Assembly: GCA_934270705.1 (NCBI GenBank)
Contig: CAKQQG010000008.1
Location: forward strand, 1 to 46,972
Source of the DNA: an uncultured Oxalobacter sp.
GTDB taxonomy: Bacteria > Pseudomonadota > Gammaproteobacteria > Burkholderiales > Burkholderiaceae_D
Direction: 5' to 3'
DNA length: 46,972 nt
Shown here one piece after another: positions 1 to 9,018 of this stretch (position 1 is its first letter; the number at the start of each line of letters is the position of its first letter). Below the pieces are notes generated by a model, which was given only the letters and a program-made list of their open reading frames with translations, did not search any database and was not told the DNA's origin. Made by a program: the position numbers and the translations under genes.

Positions 1-906
1 ATAAAGCATCAGCAGGGCTGCGATAAAGGAAACGAAGCCGCCTGGCGTCAGCTGGTTGGTCAGGATAAGGTGGGATCCGTATCCGATAGTGGCGGCAATG
101 CCGATAGAAGCGGTAATATGCATCATCGGTGACAGCCATGAGGAACGCTGTGTCATTTTGATGCTGAGTTTGAACAGCGACTGCATGATGTCGTGGAATT
201 TTTGCTTTTGTTGTGGCTGGAAATTGTAAGCCGTAATCGTGCGGTTGCCTGCAAACGTTTCGTTATATACCGTTATGGTTTGCGAGCTGGATGCGATGGT
301 TTTCTTGACGATTGACCGGATCAAATTGCGTACGCGCGTCATGGGATAGAAGGTGCAGCCGAGCACGATGATGGCGATCAGAGACAATTTCCATGAATTG
401 TAGAAAAGAATGCCGATAAGCGAGAGCGATGAAAAGATACGGGAGACGAAAAGTCGCAGATTGCTTAGCAGTCCGGAACAGGCGATGTCGGCATCACTGT
501 TGAAGCGATACATGATGTCACCCGAATTTCGCGTATCGAAGAACGAGGTTTCAAAAGACAACAGCTTGTCGTACAGTGCGGTTTTGAGGTCTTGCGTGAT
601 ATGTGTGCCGACCCAGACGTTCAGGTAAGTGACCAGATAGGTCATACCGCCCTGTACTATGGTGAATCCTACAATGAACAATGGGGCGAACCATGGAGAG
701 GAACCGGCCGTTTTTTCGATCAGCACCATGTCCATATACGGTTTGAGAAACCATGCGATGACAGCATCCATGGAGCCGATCGGGAAACACAGGAGCATGG
801 CCAGCAGCGCGCGGAACCAGTAAGGCTTGACGAACGGCCACATGCGGCGGTAGTTGACGACAAATGGAGAGTCGCGGAGCTGTTCAAGTAACGATGGATT
901 CTTCAT
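1..906 (-). CDS. MsbA-like ABC exporter, N-terminal transmembrane part (partial)
   Basis: Reading the minus strand from ATG at 906 gives an uninterrupted 302-codon frame that runs off the left edge. It begins MKNPSLLEQLRDSPF and continues with hydrophobic segments and a motif resembling the type IV exporter coupling region (FETSFFDTRNSGDIMYRFNSD). This matches the membrane domain of MsbA/lipid-flippase half-transporters, in which a C-terminal ATPase domain follows; that domain lies outside the window. The family exports lipid A-core or other lipid-linked substrates across the inner membrane. It is divergent from the glycosyltransferase run starting at 1083, so a role in lipopolysaccharide export fits. 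Whether it is msbA itself or a paralogue dedicated to this locus cannot be decided without the ATPase half. Confidence 0.8.
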   Translation of the reverse strand, partial: MKNPSLLEQLRDSPFVVNYRRMWPFVKPYWFRALLAMLLCFPIGSMDAVIAWFLKPYMDMVLIEKTAGSSPWFAPLFIVGFTIVQGGMTYLVTYLNVWVGTHITQDLKTALYDKLLSFETSFFDTRNSGDIMYRFNSDADIACSGLLSNLRLFVSRIFSSLSLIGILFYNSWKLSLIAIIVLGCTFYPMTRVRNLIRSIVKKTIASSSQTITVYNETFAGNRTITAYNFQPQQKQKFHDIMQSLFKLSIKMTQRSSWLSPMMHITASIGIAATIGYGSHLILTNQLTPGGFVSFIAALLMLY

Positions 907-1082
907 GTATGCCTGTTTGCAGAACGGAATTTTGTCAGCCTGTTCTGGTAAAATACCTTATTCTATCAGGAACTGTATGAATTATTAAGCGTTTTCCACG
1001 TGAATATTTGCCGTCGGGCTGTATTTCCGGAAGATGAGACCGCGATACGGTATCGGAAATTTTTGATGGATTTTTGCAATAT

Positions 1083-1973
1083 ATGAATCATTCGGATAGA
1101 TTAAATATACCCAGGGTTTCTGTTTTGATGCCTGTTTATAATACAAGAGAAGACCATTTGAGGGGGGCAATCGAAAGTATTCTGAATCAGACATTTTCTG
1201 ATTTTGAATTTCTGATTCTGAATGACGCATCGACAGACAAGAATGTCGAGAGGGTGGTCAAGTCTTATCATGATGCCAGAATAAGATACGCGGTCAATGA
1301 AAAAAATCTCGGGATATCACGCACAAGAAACCGGCTGCTGGAAATGGCGAGAGGGGAGTATCTGGCAGTGGTGGATCATGATGATGTTTCCATGCCGGAT
1401 CGGCTGGCCGAGGAAGTCGCGTGGCTCGATATGCATCCGGAGACAGGGATCGTTGGAGCCATGATAGAGTCAGTTTACGACGATGGCGAGAAAAGGATCA
1501 TTGAGTATCCTGAAAATAATGCCGATATTGAAAAAAAGATGCTGTGGAGAAACTGCATGATGCATCCTGTATGCATGATAAGGAAGTCGGTTTTGCAGGA
1601 ACATAGTGTTAGTTATGAAGGTCTTTTTTCACCGGCGGAAGATTATGCGTTGTTTTGCAGGTTGCTTGGCAAAACGGAATTCCACAACCTTCAGAAAATA
1701 CTTTTGTATTACCGAAATCATTCAAATAATACTTCTCATTTGCAAAGTCAGGAAATGTCCGATGCGGCCATTGTGATTCAGGATTTTGCAAGACGTGAAA
1801 ATCCGGAACTGTGGGAATTTTCAAGGTTCAATCTTTTCAGAAAAATCCGGTTTTACCTGTTTCGAAAGTTCCCGCTTGTCAAAATAGAGGAACGATATAA
1901 TCGTCTGGATTTTTATTTGTTCAGTTTCATTCCATTGTTTTCCATTACCCGGGAAGAGTGGCGGGAAAGATAG
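1083..1973 (+). CDS. Family 2 glycosyltransferase
   Basis: A 296-residue GT-A fold glycosyltransferase. The N-terminus has the classic VSVLMPVYNTR strand and SILNQTFSDFE, followed by LNDASTD and the metal/nucleotide-binding acidic motif DHDD near residue 100. These enzymes transfer a sugar from a nucleotide-sugar to a growing lipid-linked glycan at the cytoplasmic face of the inner membrane. I chose ATG 1083; a TTG at 1074 in the same frame is possible but unnecessary. The C-terminal third is basic and aromatic, suggesting membrane association. It is the first gene of the rightward polysaccharide run. Donor and acceptor cannot be read from the sequence. Confidence 0.85.
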   Translation: MNHSDRLNIPRVSVLMPVYNTREDHLRGAIESILNQTFSDFEFLILNDASTDKNVERVVKSYHDARIRYAVNEKNLGISRTRNRLLEMARGEYLAVVDHDDVSMPDRLAEEVAWLDMHPETGIVGAMIESVYDDGEKRIIEYPENNADIEKKMLWRNCMMHPVCMIRKSVLQEHSVSYEGLFSPAEDYALFCRLLGKTEFHNLQKILLYYRNHSNNTSHLQSQEMSDAAIVIQDFARRENPELWEFSRFNLFRKIRFYLFRKFPLVKIEERYNRLDFYLFSFIPLFSITREEWRER

Positions 1974-2050
1974 TGAATATGGATGACGGGTTGCAGGAAA
2001 TGAGGCCTGGCGAAAAAGGAGTGTCGCGTTAAACCGTTGGAAGTTTGCAT

Positions 2051-3151
2051 ATGAAAATAGTTCTTGTTCTTACTGATCTGGAAGGAAGGGGGGTTCCCAG
2101 AGTTGTCCTTGATCTGGCAAAAGGATTCGGTATGTACCCTGATGTGGAATGCCACGTGGTTTGTCTGGAAAACCATATCGAATATGAAGTGCCCGATGGT
2201 ATCAGGTTGCATATACTGGATTTGCCCAGGAAAAATTTTCTGACTGCGCCTTTTTTCCGACGATTGACTGCGAGACGAATAGATGCCTATATTCTTGAAC
2301 ATATTGGTTTGCCGGATCTGGTGTTGTCCAACTTGACGCATGTGGACAAGATCATGAAATTCAGTCAGTTACCGGTTGTGCATGTGGTTCATAGTACCTA
2401 TCCGGAGAATGACTTCGGTGGTGTTACCGATCCGGCCAGAAAAAGGAAACTGATCGAATCGACATATACACGGCATCCGATCACATGTGTTTCACGAAAA
2501 AGTATGGAAGGACTGGTTTCCGGTTTTTCTATCGTCCAGCCGGTTACGTATATTTACAATCCTGTTGATGTCGATTCTGTCGTCATGAGATCCGAATCGG
2601 ATGCAGAGATGAAACTCATCCAGTCTTATGGAGACTACATTATTAATGTCGGCGCTTTCGTACCAGCCAAAAACCATGGAATGCTGATACGTGCATGGAA
2701 AATGGCCGATGTGCCACACAAACTGGTTTTCTTGGGGCAGGGAGAAGAAGAAGCGGGAATGAAAAGACTGGTGAAGGAACTTGGCCTTGAGGATCGGGTT
2801 GTTTTTGCAGGGTATCATGTCAATCCTTTCCCGTTTATCAAACATGCCAGGCTTTTTGTAATGTCCTCACTCTATGAAGGCTTGCCGTGTGTCATGCTGG
2901 AGACGCTGGCAATCGGTACACCTGTGGTAAGTACCGATTGTCCTGGCGGGTTGGCAGAACTGTTTGGAGAAAACTATCGCCATTGTCTCAGTCCGGTCAA
3001 CGATGTCGAAGCGCTTGCAGCCAATATCCGCGCCGCACTGTCTGATCCTGAACGCTATACGGTTCCCTTGCGGGACGAATTCAGGCTGGAGTCTGTCGTT
3101 GAACAATATTTGAAGCTGGTCGATATGGTCAGGAAGGATAAACGGCAATGA
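2051..3151 (+). CDS. GT4-type (GT-B fold) glycosyltransferase
   Basis: A 366-residue protein with an N-terminal MKIVLVLTDLEGRGVPRV segment typical of GT-B fold enzymes and a C-terminal nucleotide-sugar domain. The C-terminal domain shows NVGAFVPAKNH, FLGQGEEE, and the E-x7-E region SLYEGLPCVMLE followed by GTPVVSTDCPGG, which are hallmarks of family GT4. ATG 2051 is preferred over the in-frame TTG at 2045. It overlaps the next gene by four bases (ATGA-type junction at 3148), so the two are translationally coupled. It probably adds a sugar to the lipopolysaccharide core or O-chain; specificity is unknown. Confidence 0.87.
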   Translation: MKIVLVLTDLEGRGVPRVVLDLAKGFGMYPDVECHVVCLENHIEYEVPDGIRLHILDLPRKNFLTAPFFRRLTARRIDAYILEHIGLPDLVLSNLTHVDKIMKFSQLPVVHVVHSTYPENDFGGVTDPARKRKLIESTYTRHPITCVSRKSMEGLVSGFSIVQPVTYIYNPVDVDSVVMRSESDAEMKLIQSYGDYIINVGAFVPAKNHGMLIRAWKMADVPHKLVFLGQGEEEAGMKRLVKELGLEDRVVFAGYHVNPFPFIKHARLFVMSSLYEGLPCVMLETLAIGTPVVSTDCPGGLAELFGENYRHCLSPVNDVEALAANIRAALSDPERYTVPLRDEFRLESVVEQYLKLVDMVRKDKRQ

Positions 3152-4047
3152 GCGGTATGGGGCAGTTTTTTCGCAGAATGCGTCGCAGCTATCTGAAGCG
3201 ACTGTTCAAAAAAGCGGGCTATTCCAAGGATACGGAATTGATCCATTATCTGGAAGGCATTCGCGCCGAACCGCTTTATGAGGAAATGCCGCTGCACTAC
3301 GATCTCTTTGACCGGACTGAATTTTTGTGCAGGTCGCTGTCGCTTTATGATTTGCCGAACGATCTGAAAGTACCGTCTGACGAGCTTTTCATCATCGGTA
3401 GCGGGCCATCGATCAGAAAACAGGCGATAGAAAAGCTGGCGAACAAAAATACCATTTTGCTCAATGGTGCGGTGACATTGATAAAGGATGCGGGATTGCA
3501 TCCTTTATGTGTATTGGTCGTGGATGAACTGTTTTGCAGAAAACGACTGGATCTGCTGGCCAGTGTACCCGACGGGACCAACATGGTTCTGACCTTTCCC
3601 GCTATCAAGGAAATCGCGTTCGAGCGGCCGGATATCATCCGGAGGAACAGGATTTTCCTCTTGCATGAAAGAAATCAGGATTTTCACGGCAAACTGGGTA
3701 TCGATGAGCATAACCTTTCGGATTTCGACAAGGCGACACATGGTGTTTTCCGCGCGGGTACTGTCATGAGTGCGGGTATCCAGCTGGCCGCTTTCATGAA
3801 GGTGCCGAATGTGTATCTGTTGGGGCTGGATATCGGCAATGCCGAAACCGAACCGCGTTTCTATGAAAAGGAACGTGACAAGATACGGACAGGACTGTTA
3901 CGGGATTATGAAGATCTGATTTTGCCTTTCATGAAATTGGCCGCCGCATGGTATGACCGACACGGTTACAGGATTTTCAACTGCTCTCCAGTGACCAAAT
4001 TGCCTTATTCCGTGATTCCTTATCATGACTTTGACCTGATCGGATGA
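3148..4047 (+). CDS. DUF115/GT42-like putative sialyltransferase-fold protein
   Basis: A 299-residue protein. Its central part reads ELFIIGSGPSIRKQAIEKL, then ILLNGAVTLIKDAGLHPLCV, and later VYLLGLDIGNAE. The GSGPS loop, the 'goes dark/known position' block and the GLD strand resemble the DUF115 (MAF/MptE-like) and CstI/CstII GT42 sialyltransferase fold, in which the glycine-rich loop binds a nucleotide-activated sugar. It overlaps the preceding GT4 gene by four bases and sits directly before rmlA, so it belongs to the glycan locus. No signal peptide or membrane helix is visible. Whether it is a glycosyltransferase, and for which sugar, is inference from fold-level resemblance only. Confidence 0.55.
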   Translation: MSGMGQFFRRMRRSYLKRLFKKAGYSKDTELIHYLEGIRAEPLYEEMPLHYDLFDRTEFLCRSLSLYDLPNDLKVPSDELFIIGSGPSIRKQAIEKLANKNTILLNGAVTLIKDAGLHPLCVLVVDELFCRKRLDLLASVPDGTNMVLTFPAIKEIAFERPDIIRRNRIFLLHERNQDFHGKLGIDEHNLSDFDKATHGVFRAGTVMSAGIQLAAFMKVPNVYLLGLDIGNAETEPRFYEKERDKIRTGLLRDYEDLILPFMKLAAAWYDRHGYRIFNCSPVTKLPYSVIPYHDFDLIG

Positions 4048-4129
4048 TAAAGTAGCAATGTAATCGGGTGTATCCGGCACGGCATGACATGAGCGAAACG
4101 ACGGGCAGAAAACAACAGAAAGGAATTTC

Positions 4130-5020
4130 ATGAAAGGCATCATTTTGGCAGGCGGTAGCGGTTCACGTCTGTATCCGCTGACACAGGTCATCTCCAAACA
4201 GCTTTTGCCGGTGTATGACAAACCGATGATCTATTACCCGCTTTCGACTTTGATGCTTTTTGGCATTCGTGACATTCTGATTATTTCGACACCGCAGGAT
4301 ACGCCGAATATCGAGAAGCTGTTCGGGGACGGGACAAAATTCGGTTTGCAAATCCGGTATGCCGTTCAGCCAGAGCCGAAGGGAATCGCGCAGGCGTTTA
4401 CTATCGGCGCGGGTTTCATCGACAACGACGATGTTTGCCTGATTCTGGGTGATAACATCTTCCGGATGCTGGAGGCGTTGCCGGAGTTCAAGAAGGAAGT
4501 CGATCGCAACCGCGGAAGGCGGGCGACTATTTTCGCTTACCATGTACCCGATCCGGAGCGTTTCGGCGTGGTGGAATTCGATAAGGATTTCAAGGCGATT
4601 TCCATCGAGGAAAAACCCAAAAAACCCAAATCCAATTATGCTTCGGTCGGTCTGTATTTTTACCCGGGCGATGTGGTAGAAAAAGCACGTCAGCTGGTAC
4701 CATCCGCACGGGGTGAACTGGAAATCACCGACCTGAACAACATGTACCTGAAAGAAGGGCGCATGAGCGTGGTCCCCATGCGTCGCGGCAATGTCTGGCT
4801 GGATGCAGGTACACCGGTATCCCTGATGGAAGCCTCGACCTTTATCGGACTGATCGAACAGCGTCAGGGACTGAAAATCGCCTGTGTCGAGGAAATCGCC
4901 TATCGCATGGGTTATATCGATGATGAACAGATGATACGTCTGATCGAAGCGATGAAAGACGGATCAAGTTACAAGGAATATCTGAAGAAAGTTTACAGGG
5001 AACGTCATGAACCTTATTGA
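4130..5020 (+). CDS. rmlA: Glucose-1-phosphate thymidylyltransferase
   Basis: RmlA (RfbA) converts glucose-1-phosphate and dTTP to dTDP-glucose, the first step of dTDP-L-rhamnose synthesis in the cytoplasm. The 296-residue product has the nucleotidyltransferase signature GGSGSRLYPLT near the N-terminus, KQLLPVYDKPMIYYPLSTLM, the GDN metal site (ILGDNIF near residue 109), and the EEKPKKPKS and GELEITDLNN blocks. Length and motifs match the short RmlA form. A Shine-Dalgarno-like AAAGGAA precedes the ATG. It overlaps rmlC by 14 bases. dTDP-glucose made here also feeds the 3-amino sugar branch encoded by fdtA/fdtB downstream. Confidence 0.97.
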   Translation: MKGIILAGGSGSRLYPLTQVISKQLLPVYDKPMIYYPLSTLMLFGIRDILIISTPQDTPNIEKLFGDGTKFGLQIRYAVQPEPKGIAQAFTIGAGFIDNDDVCLILGDNIFRMLEALPEFKKEVDRNRGRRATIFAYHVPDPERFGVVEFDKDFKAISIEEKPKKPKSNYASVGLYFYPGDVVEKARQLVPSARGELEITDLNNMYLKEGRMSVVPMRRGNVWLDAGTPVSLMEASTFIGLIEQRQGLKIACVEEIAYRMGYIDDEQMIRLIEAMKDGSSYKEYLKKVYRERHEPY

Positions 5021-5585
5021 AACAGCGCTGGATGGTGTCTATATCATCGAGCCGACAATATTTAAGGATGCGCGCGGCTATTTTTATGAAAGCTACAACC
5101 GCAATGCGTTTGAAAAGGCAGGGCTTCATTACACGTTTGTGCAGGATAACCAGTCCATGTCGTCTTATGGAACGATTCGCGGCATCCATTTCCAGAAGGG
5201 CGATTTTGCGCAGGCCAAGCTGGTCAGGGCATTGCAAGGCACGATTCTGGATGTCGTCGTCGATTTGCGGGAAGGTTCGCCCACATATGGCCGACATGTT
5301 ACGGTCGAACTGTCTGGAGACAATCACCGCCAGTTATTGATACCGCGTGGGTTTGGACATGGTTTCAGCGTATTGAGCGAAACGGCGGTTTTTGCCTATA
5401 AATGCGACAATTTCTATGCGCCGGCTCATGAAGGCAGCGTGCGGTTCGACGATCCGGAACTGGCGATCGACTGGCGTATCGATATGAAAAATGCACTGCT
5501 TTCCGACAAGGACAAACAGGCGCCGGATTTCAGGACATATAGAAAGTCTCCGGCTTTTCATTATTCGGCGGCAGGTAAAGCATGA
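5007..5585 (+). CDS. rmlC: dTDP-4-dehydrorhamnose 3,5-epimerase
   Basis: RmlC epimerises dTDP-4-keto-6-deoxy-D-glucose at C3 and C5 to the L-rhamno form. The 192-residue cupin-type protein shows the diagnostic run FKDARGYFYESYN, QDNQSMSSYGTIRGIHFQ with the catalytic-region histidine, DVVVDLREGSPTYGR, and PRGFGHGFSVLSE. The start at 5007 lies inside the end of rmlA and the stop codon overlaps the rmlD start (ATGA), showing tight translational coupling in the order A-C-D-B. Confidence 0.97.
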   Translation: MNLIETALDGVYIIEPTIFKDARGYFYESYNRNAFEKAGLHYTFVQDNQSMSSYGTIRGIHFQKGDFAQAKLVRALQGTILDVVVDLREGSPTYGRHVTVELSGDNHRQLLIPRGFGHGFSVLSETAVFAYKCDNFYAPAHEGSVRFDDPELAIDWRIDMKNALLSDKDKQAPDFRTYRKSPAFHYSAAGKA

Positions 5586-6421
5586 TGTGGCTGGTGACAG
5601 GTGCCGATGGTCAGCTCGGAACGGAGCTGAAACGTTTGCTGGGTGACGATGCCGTTTATGTCGATCGTGCGGAACTCGATATATCCGATGAAAACGCGGT
5701 CAGACGTTTTTTCGAAACCCGTTCATTTAAGGGCGTCATCAACTGTGCCGCCTATACCGCCGTGGACAAGGCCGAAGACGAGCCGGAAGCGGCAGAACTG
5801 GCCAACCATTTCGGTGCGAAATGGCTGGCGAAGTATGGAAAATGCATCATCCACATCTCGACCGATTATGTTTTCGATGGCGTTCATCATATGCCGTATG
5901 TTGAAGACGATGTGACGAACCCGGTTTCCGTATATGGCAAAACCAAGCTGGCAGGCGAACAGGCCGTCATGGAACATGCCGAAACTGCAATTGTTATCAG
6001 GACGGCGTGGGTTTACTGTGCGCATGGCAACAATTTCGTCAAAACGATGTTGCGGCTCGGCAGGGAACGACAAAGTCTGAATGTCGTATGCGACCAGATC
6101 GGGTCGCCGACGTATGCAGGCGATCTGGCAGCTGCGATCGTGGCGATATTGCCGCAAATGCAGTCAGGACAAAAGGCATTCTATCATTATACGAACGAGG
6201 GCGTTTGTTCGTGGTATGACTTTGCCGTTGCCATCATGGAAATGGCGGGATTGCCGTGCGAAGTGAATCCGATAGGTAGCGACGGCTATCCGACGAAAGC
6301 CAAACGGCCTTATTACAGCGTATTGAACAAGGCGAAAATCAGACGGGATTTCAATGTGAAGATCCGGCACTGGCGCGAAGCGCTGGCGTATGTCTTGAAA
6401 CAAATGGGAGAGAGCAAATGA
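5582..6421 (+). CDS. rmlD: dTDP-4-dehydrorhamnose reductase
   Basis: RmlD reduces dTDP-4-keto-L-rhamnose to dTDP-L-rhamnose with NAD(P)H. The 279-residue extended SDR protein has the N-terminal Rossmann motif VTGADGQLG, a DYVFDG block, the catalytic Y-x3-K (VYGKTKLAGE) and RTAWVY. Two adjacent ATG codons (5582 and 5585) are possible starts; the first overlaps the rmlC stop. The stop codon in turn overlaps the rmlB start. It is the last step of the rhamnose pathway although not the last gene of the set. Confidence 0.96.
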   Translation: MMWLVTGADGQLGTELKRLLGDDAVYVDRAELDISDENAVRRFFETRSFKGVINCAAYTAVDKAEDEPEAAELANHFGAKWLAKYGKCIIHISTDYVFDGVHHMPYVEDDVTNPVSVYGKTKLAGEQAVMEHAETAIVIRTAWVYCAHGNNFVKTMLRLGRERQSLNVVCDQIGSPTYAGDLAAAIVAILPQMQSGQKAFYHYTNEGVCSWYDFAVAIMEMAGLPCEVNPIGSDGYPTKAKRPYYSVLNKAKIRRDFNVKIRHWREALAYVLKQMGESK

Positions 6422-7434
6422 GATCCATTCTGGTGACCGGAGGCGCGGGCTTTATCGGTTCCAACTTTGTGCCGTATTTTGCGGGAAAATATCCGGATTG
6501 CCACATCATCAATCTGGACAAGCTGACGTACGCAGGCAACCTTGAAAACCTGAAAGAATGCGAAAACATGGCGAATTACACATTCGTCAAGGGAGATATC
6601 TGTGATGAAGCGCAGGTGCAGACGCTTTTCAGACAACACGATATCCGGGGCGTCATCCACTTCGCAGCCGAAAGCCATGTCGACAACTCCATCAAGGGAC
6701 CGAAAGCCTTTGTGGAAACCAATGTCATGGGAACCTTCAATCTGATAGAAAATGCGCGCAGGCACTGGATGAGCGCGCCGGGACAATACCGAACAGGATA
6801 TGAAGGAAGCCGCTTTCACCATATCTCAACCGACGAAGTCTATGGCACGCTGGGAGAAACCGGATACTTCACCGAAACGACCCCCTATGCACCGAACAGC
6901 CCGTACTCAGCCAGCAAAGCCGGCTCCGACTTCATCATCCGGGCATACCACCACACCTACGGCATGAACGTCACCACATCGAACTGCTCAAACAACTACG
7001 GCCCCAAACAACATGAAGAAAAACTGATCCCGACCATCATCCGGAAATGCCTTGCGGAAGAACCGATACCCGTCTATGGAAACGGCCAGAACGTAAGGGA
7101 CTGGCTTTACGTACTGGACCACTGCAAGGCGATCGACCTGATATACCACAGAGGGAAATCGGGAGAAACCTACAACATCGGTGGACACAACGAGAAGAAC
7201 AATCTGGAAATCGTGCATGCCGTATGCCGGATACTCGACGAAAAAAAGCCGAGAAAGAAAGGGAAATACGCCGACCTGATCAGCTTCGTGACAGACCGGC
7301 CGGGACACGACCTGCGTTATGCGATTGATGCGACGAAGCTGACGCAGGAACTGGGCTGGAAGGCGGATGAGAATTTCGATACCGGTATCGTCAAAACGGT
7401 TGACTGGTATCTTGACAAAAATAGCCGGAAATAA
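6418..7434 (+). CDS. rmlB: dTDP-glucose 4,6-dehydratase
   Basis: RmlB converts dTDP-glucose to dTDP-4-keto-6-deoxy-D-glucose, the shared branch point for dTDP-rhamnose and for the 3-amino-3,6-dideoxyhexose made by FdtA/FdtB. The 338-residue product has VTGGAGFIGSNF, HFAAESHVDNS, HISTDEVYG, the Y-x3-K catalytic pair in SPYSASKAGSD, and NVRDWLYVLDHC. The ATG overlaps the rmlD stop. The middle of the gene (roughly 6790-7290) uses noticeably more C-ending codons than either end or the neighbouring rml genes, a possible sign of mosaic recombination. Confidence 0.97.
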   Translation: MRSILVTGGAGFIGSNFVPYFAGKYPDCHIINLDKLTYAGNLENLKECENMANYTFVKGDICDEAQVQTLFRQHDIRGVIHFAAESHVDNSIKGPKAFVETNVMGTFNLIENARRHWMSAPGQYRTGYEGSRFHHISTDEVYGTLGETGYFTETTPYAPNSPYSASKAGSDFIIRAYHHTYGMNVTTSNCSNNYGPKQHEEKLIPTIIRKCLAEEPIPVYGNGQNVRDWLYVLDHCKAIDLIYHRGKSGETYNIGGHNEKNNLEIVHAVCRILDEKKPRKKGKYADLISFVTDRPGHDLRYAIDATKLTQELGWKADENFDTGIVKTVDWYLDKNSRK

Positions 7435-7470
7435 GTGCAAGCCATTTTGACAGAATAGCCTGGAGTTTCA

Positions 7471-8304
7471 ATGAAGTGTGCGGTTATCATCCATATTTTT
7501 TATTACGAGATTGCTGATGAATTGGCAGAAGCAGTCAAAAATATATGTGTGGAGAAAGATATATTTTTGACTGTATCAGAAAGCATTCGTAATAGAACGG
7601 ACGAAATTGCAAAAAAATTTCCTGGCGCAAGGATAAATATTGTCAAGAATGTCGGATATGATATCTGGCCTTTCCTGTTTATCCTCAATCAAATGGAACT
7701 GGATCAATATGATCTGATCGTAAAGTTGCATACAAAGCGGAATATGCCTGAGGCAACGGTTATGAGAAAGGTGCGTATACCGCATGATGCATGGCGAAAG
7801 AACCTGATGATGTTCACAGGAACAAAAGATGTATTCAGAAAAAGTCTTGCGCTTCTTGAAAAAAAGGATATCGGGATGGTTTCCGGTATCAATGTTCTTA
7901 TGAACGAACATTATGACGGCTCAAGTGAATTGTATCCATTTATCAAAAAAATGATGAATGCATATTCTTTGCCATACAAGCCTGAATTCCAGTTCGTTGC
8001 CGGAACGATGTTTGTTGGAAAAGCCTCTCTTTTTGAATATTTGAAAAACAGGTTTCAGGAATTTGATTTTAGAGAGGCAGATAATGAACATAAAAAACAG
8101 GAATTGCCTCATATTCTGGAGCGCGTGCTGGGCTATGGAATAGGCGCGCAAGGATATCGGGTCGTTAATTTCGATGGAAGAGATGTCGATCATGAAGTCA
8201 ATATGATAAAACTGAAAAGTTTTTTCTTTAGAAAACAATATACAAGACGTCATATTATAACGAGAATCCTTGGGGTGCCTGTTTTTATAAGAAATAGAAG
8301 ATAG
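7471..8304 (+). CDS. RgpF-like rhamnan synthesis family protein
   Basis: A 277-residue protein resembling the rhamnan synthesis protein F (RgpF) family: AVIIHIFYYEIADELAEA at the start, NVGYDIWPFLFIL in the middle, and KLHTKRN. The 'N-x-G-x-D' and 'KLHTK' blocks are typical of this family, which takes part in building rhamnose-containing polysaccharides. GGAG lies a few bases before the ATG. Its position directly after rmlACDB supports a role in using dTDP-rhamnose, probably as a transferase or assembly factor. From here rightward the A+T content rises sharply relative to the rml genes. Confidence 0.75.
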   Translation: MKCAVIIHIFYYEIADELAEAVKNICVEKDIFLTVSESIRNRTDEIAKKFPGARINIVKNVGYDIWPFLFILNQMELDQYDLIVKLHTKRNMPEATVMRKVRIPHDAWRKNLMMFTGTKDVFRKSLALLEKKDIGMVSGINVLMNEHYDGSSELYPFIKKMMNAYSLPYKPEFQFVAGTMFVGKASLFEYLKNRFQEFDFREADNEHKKQELPHILERVLGYGIGAQGYRVVNFDGRDVDHEVNMIKLKSFFFRKQYTRRHIITRILGVPVFIRNRR

Positions 8305-8600
8305 GATTGTAAAAATTTTGTTTTTTGTGCAATTGCTTGTTTTGGTAAATGTTGTATTTTGGAAGATTTATGAAAATAATGGGATGTTTGTATAAATCAT
8401 GCGTGAGTGTTTATGAATCCCATATGAACTATTTTTGGGATGTACCGATGCAATTTTTGGGTGTAATGAAAAAAGTTTCATAAATATAAATTGAATCCGT
8501 AAAAATTGTTTGGAAAAATGCCGGGAATAAAATCATGAAATTTTGGTGGACTGCTTGAAAAGCAAGAAAGTCATTTTTGAAATTTTCATTTTCCGTATTT
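8305..8600. other. A+T-rich intergenic region with possible promoter
   Basis: This 296-base stretch holds no convincing gene. It is strongly A+T-rich. One promoter-like pair is visible on the plus strand, TTGCTT at 8333-8338 and TATTTT at 8355-8360 with a 16-base spacer; in such A+T-rich DNA this may be chance. It separates the rml/RgpF genes from the fdtA-fdtB cassette and could drive the latter. No terminator hairpin was seen after the RgpF-like gene. Confidence 0.35.
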
Positions 8601-8999
8601 ATGAACTATAAATTGATAAGAATGAATGTCATTGGTGATGAGCGTGGTAAGCTTGTCTCAATAGAGGCGAATAAGAATATATCATTCGACATAAAAAGAG
8701 TGTATTATATTTTTGATACGCTACCAGATCAGGAACGTGGCAAACATGCACATAAGAATTTGGAACAATTGATTATAGCAATGGATGGTTCATGCCAGTT
8801 CATTCTGGATGATGGAAAAAATCGAGAGTCGGTATGGCTGAATCGCCCGGATGTCGGATTGTATATCGGAAAAAACATGTGGCGCGAAATGCGTCATTTT
8901 TCCTATGGATGCAAGTTGATGGTTCTTGCAAGCGATTACTATAATGAAGACGAGTATATCAGGGATTATTCGATTTTCAAAAAAACCGTAACAGGATAA
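8601..8999 (+). CDS. fdtA: dTDP-4-oxo-6-deoxyglucose 3,4-ketoisomerase (FdtA/QdtA type)
   Basis: A 132-residue cupin of the WxcM-like/FdtA family. It isomerises dTDP-4-keto-6-deoxy-glucose to the 3-keto sugar, the substrate of the next gene product. The diagnostic blocks are [20 protein letters not shown], the metal/catalytic histidine run [11 protein letters not shown], and the C-terminal [19 protein letters not shown] chose ATG 8601 because the upstream in-frame TTG adds a non-family extension. The 3-keto product may have galacto (FdtA) or gluco (QdtA) configuration; the sequence alone does not settle this, so the symbol is tentative. Confidence 0.85.
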   Translation: MNYKLIRMNVIGDERGKLVSIEANKNISFDIKRVYYIFDTLPDQERGKHAHKNLEQLIIAMDGSCQFILDDGKNRESVWLNRPDVGLYIGKNMWREMRHFSYGCKLMVLASDYYNEDEYIRDYSIFKKTVTG

Positions 9000-9018
9000 C
9001 TTTGCTCTGAGATTTAAT

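Noticed and set aside
907..1082. TTGTCA and TAAAAT between the divergent ABC and GT2 genes as a promoter
   Set aside because: The spacer is only 11 bases, too short for a sigma-70 promoter, and no better pairing was seen.
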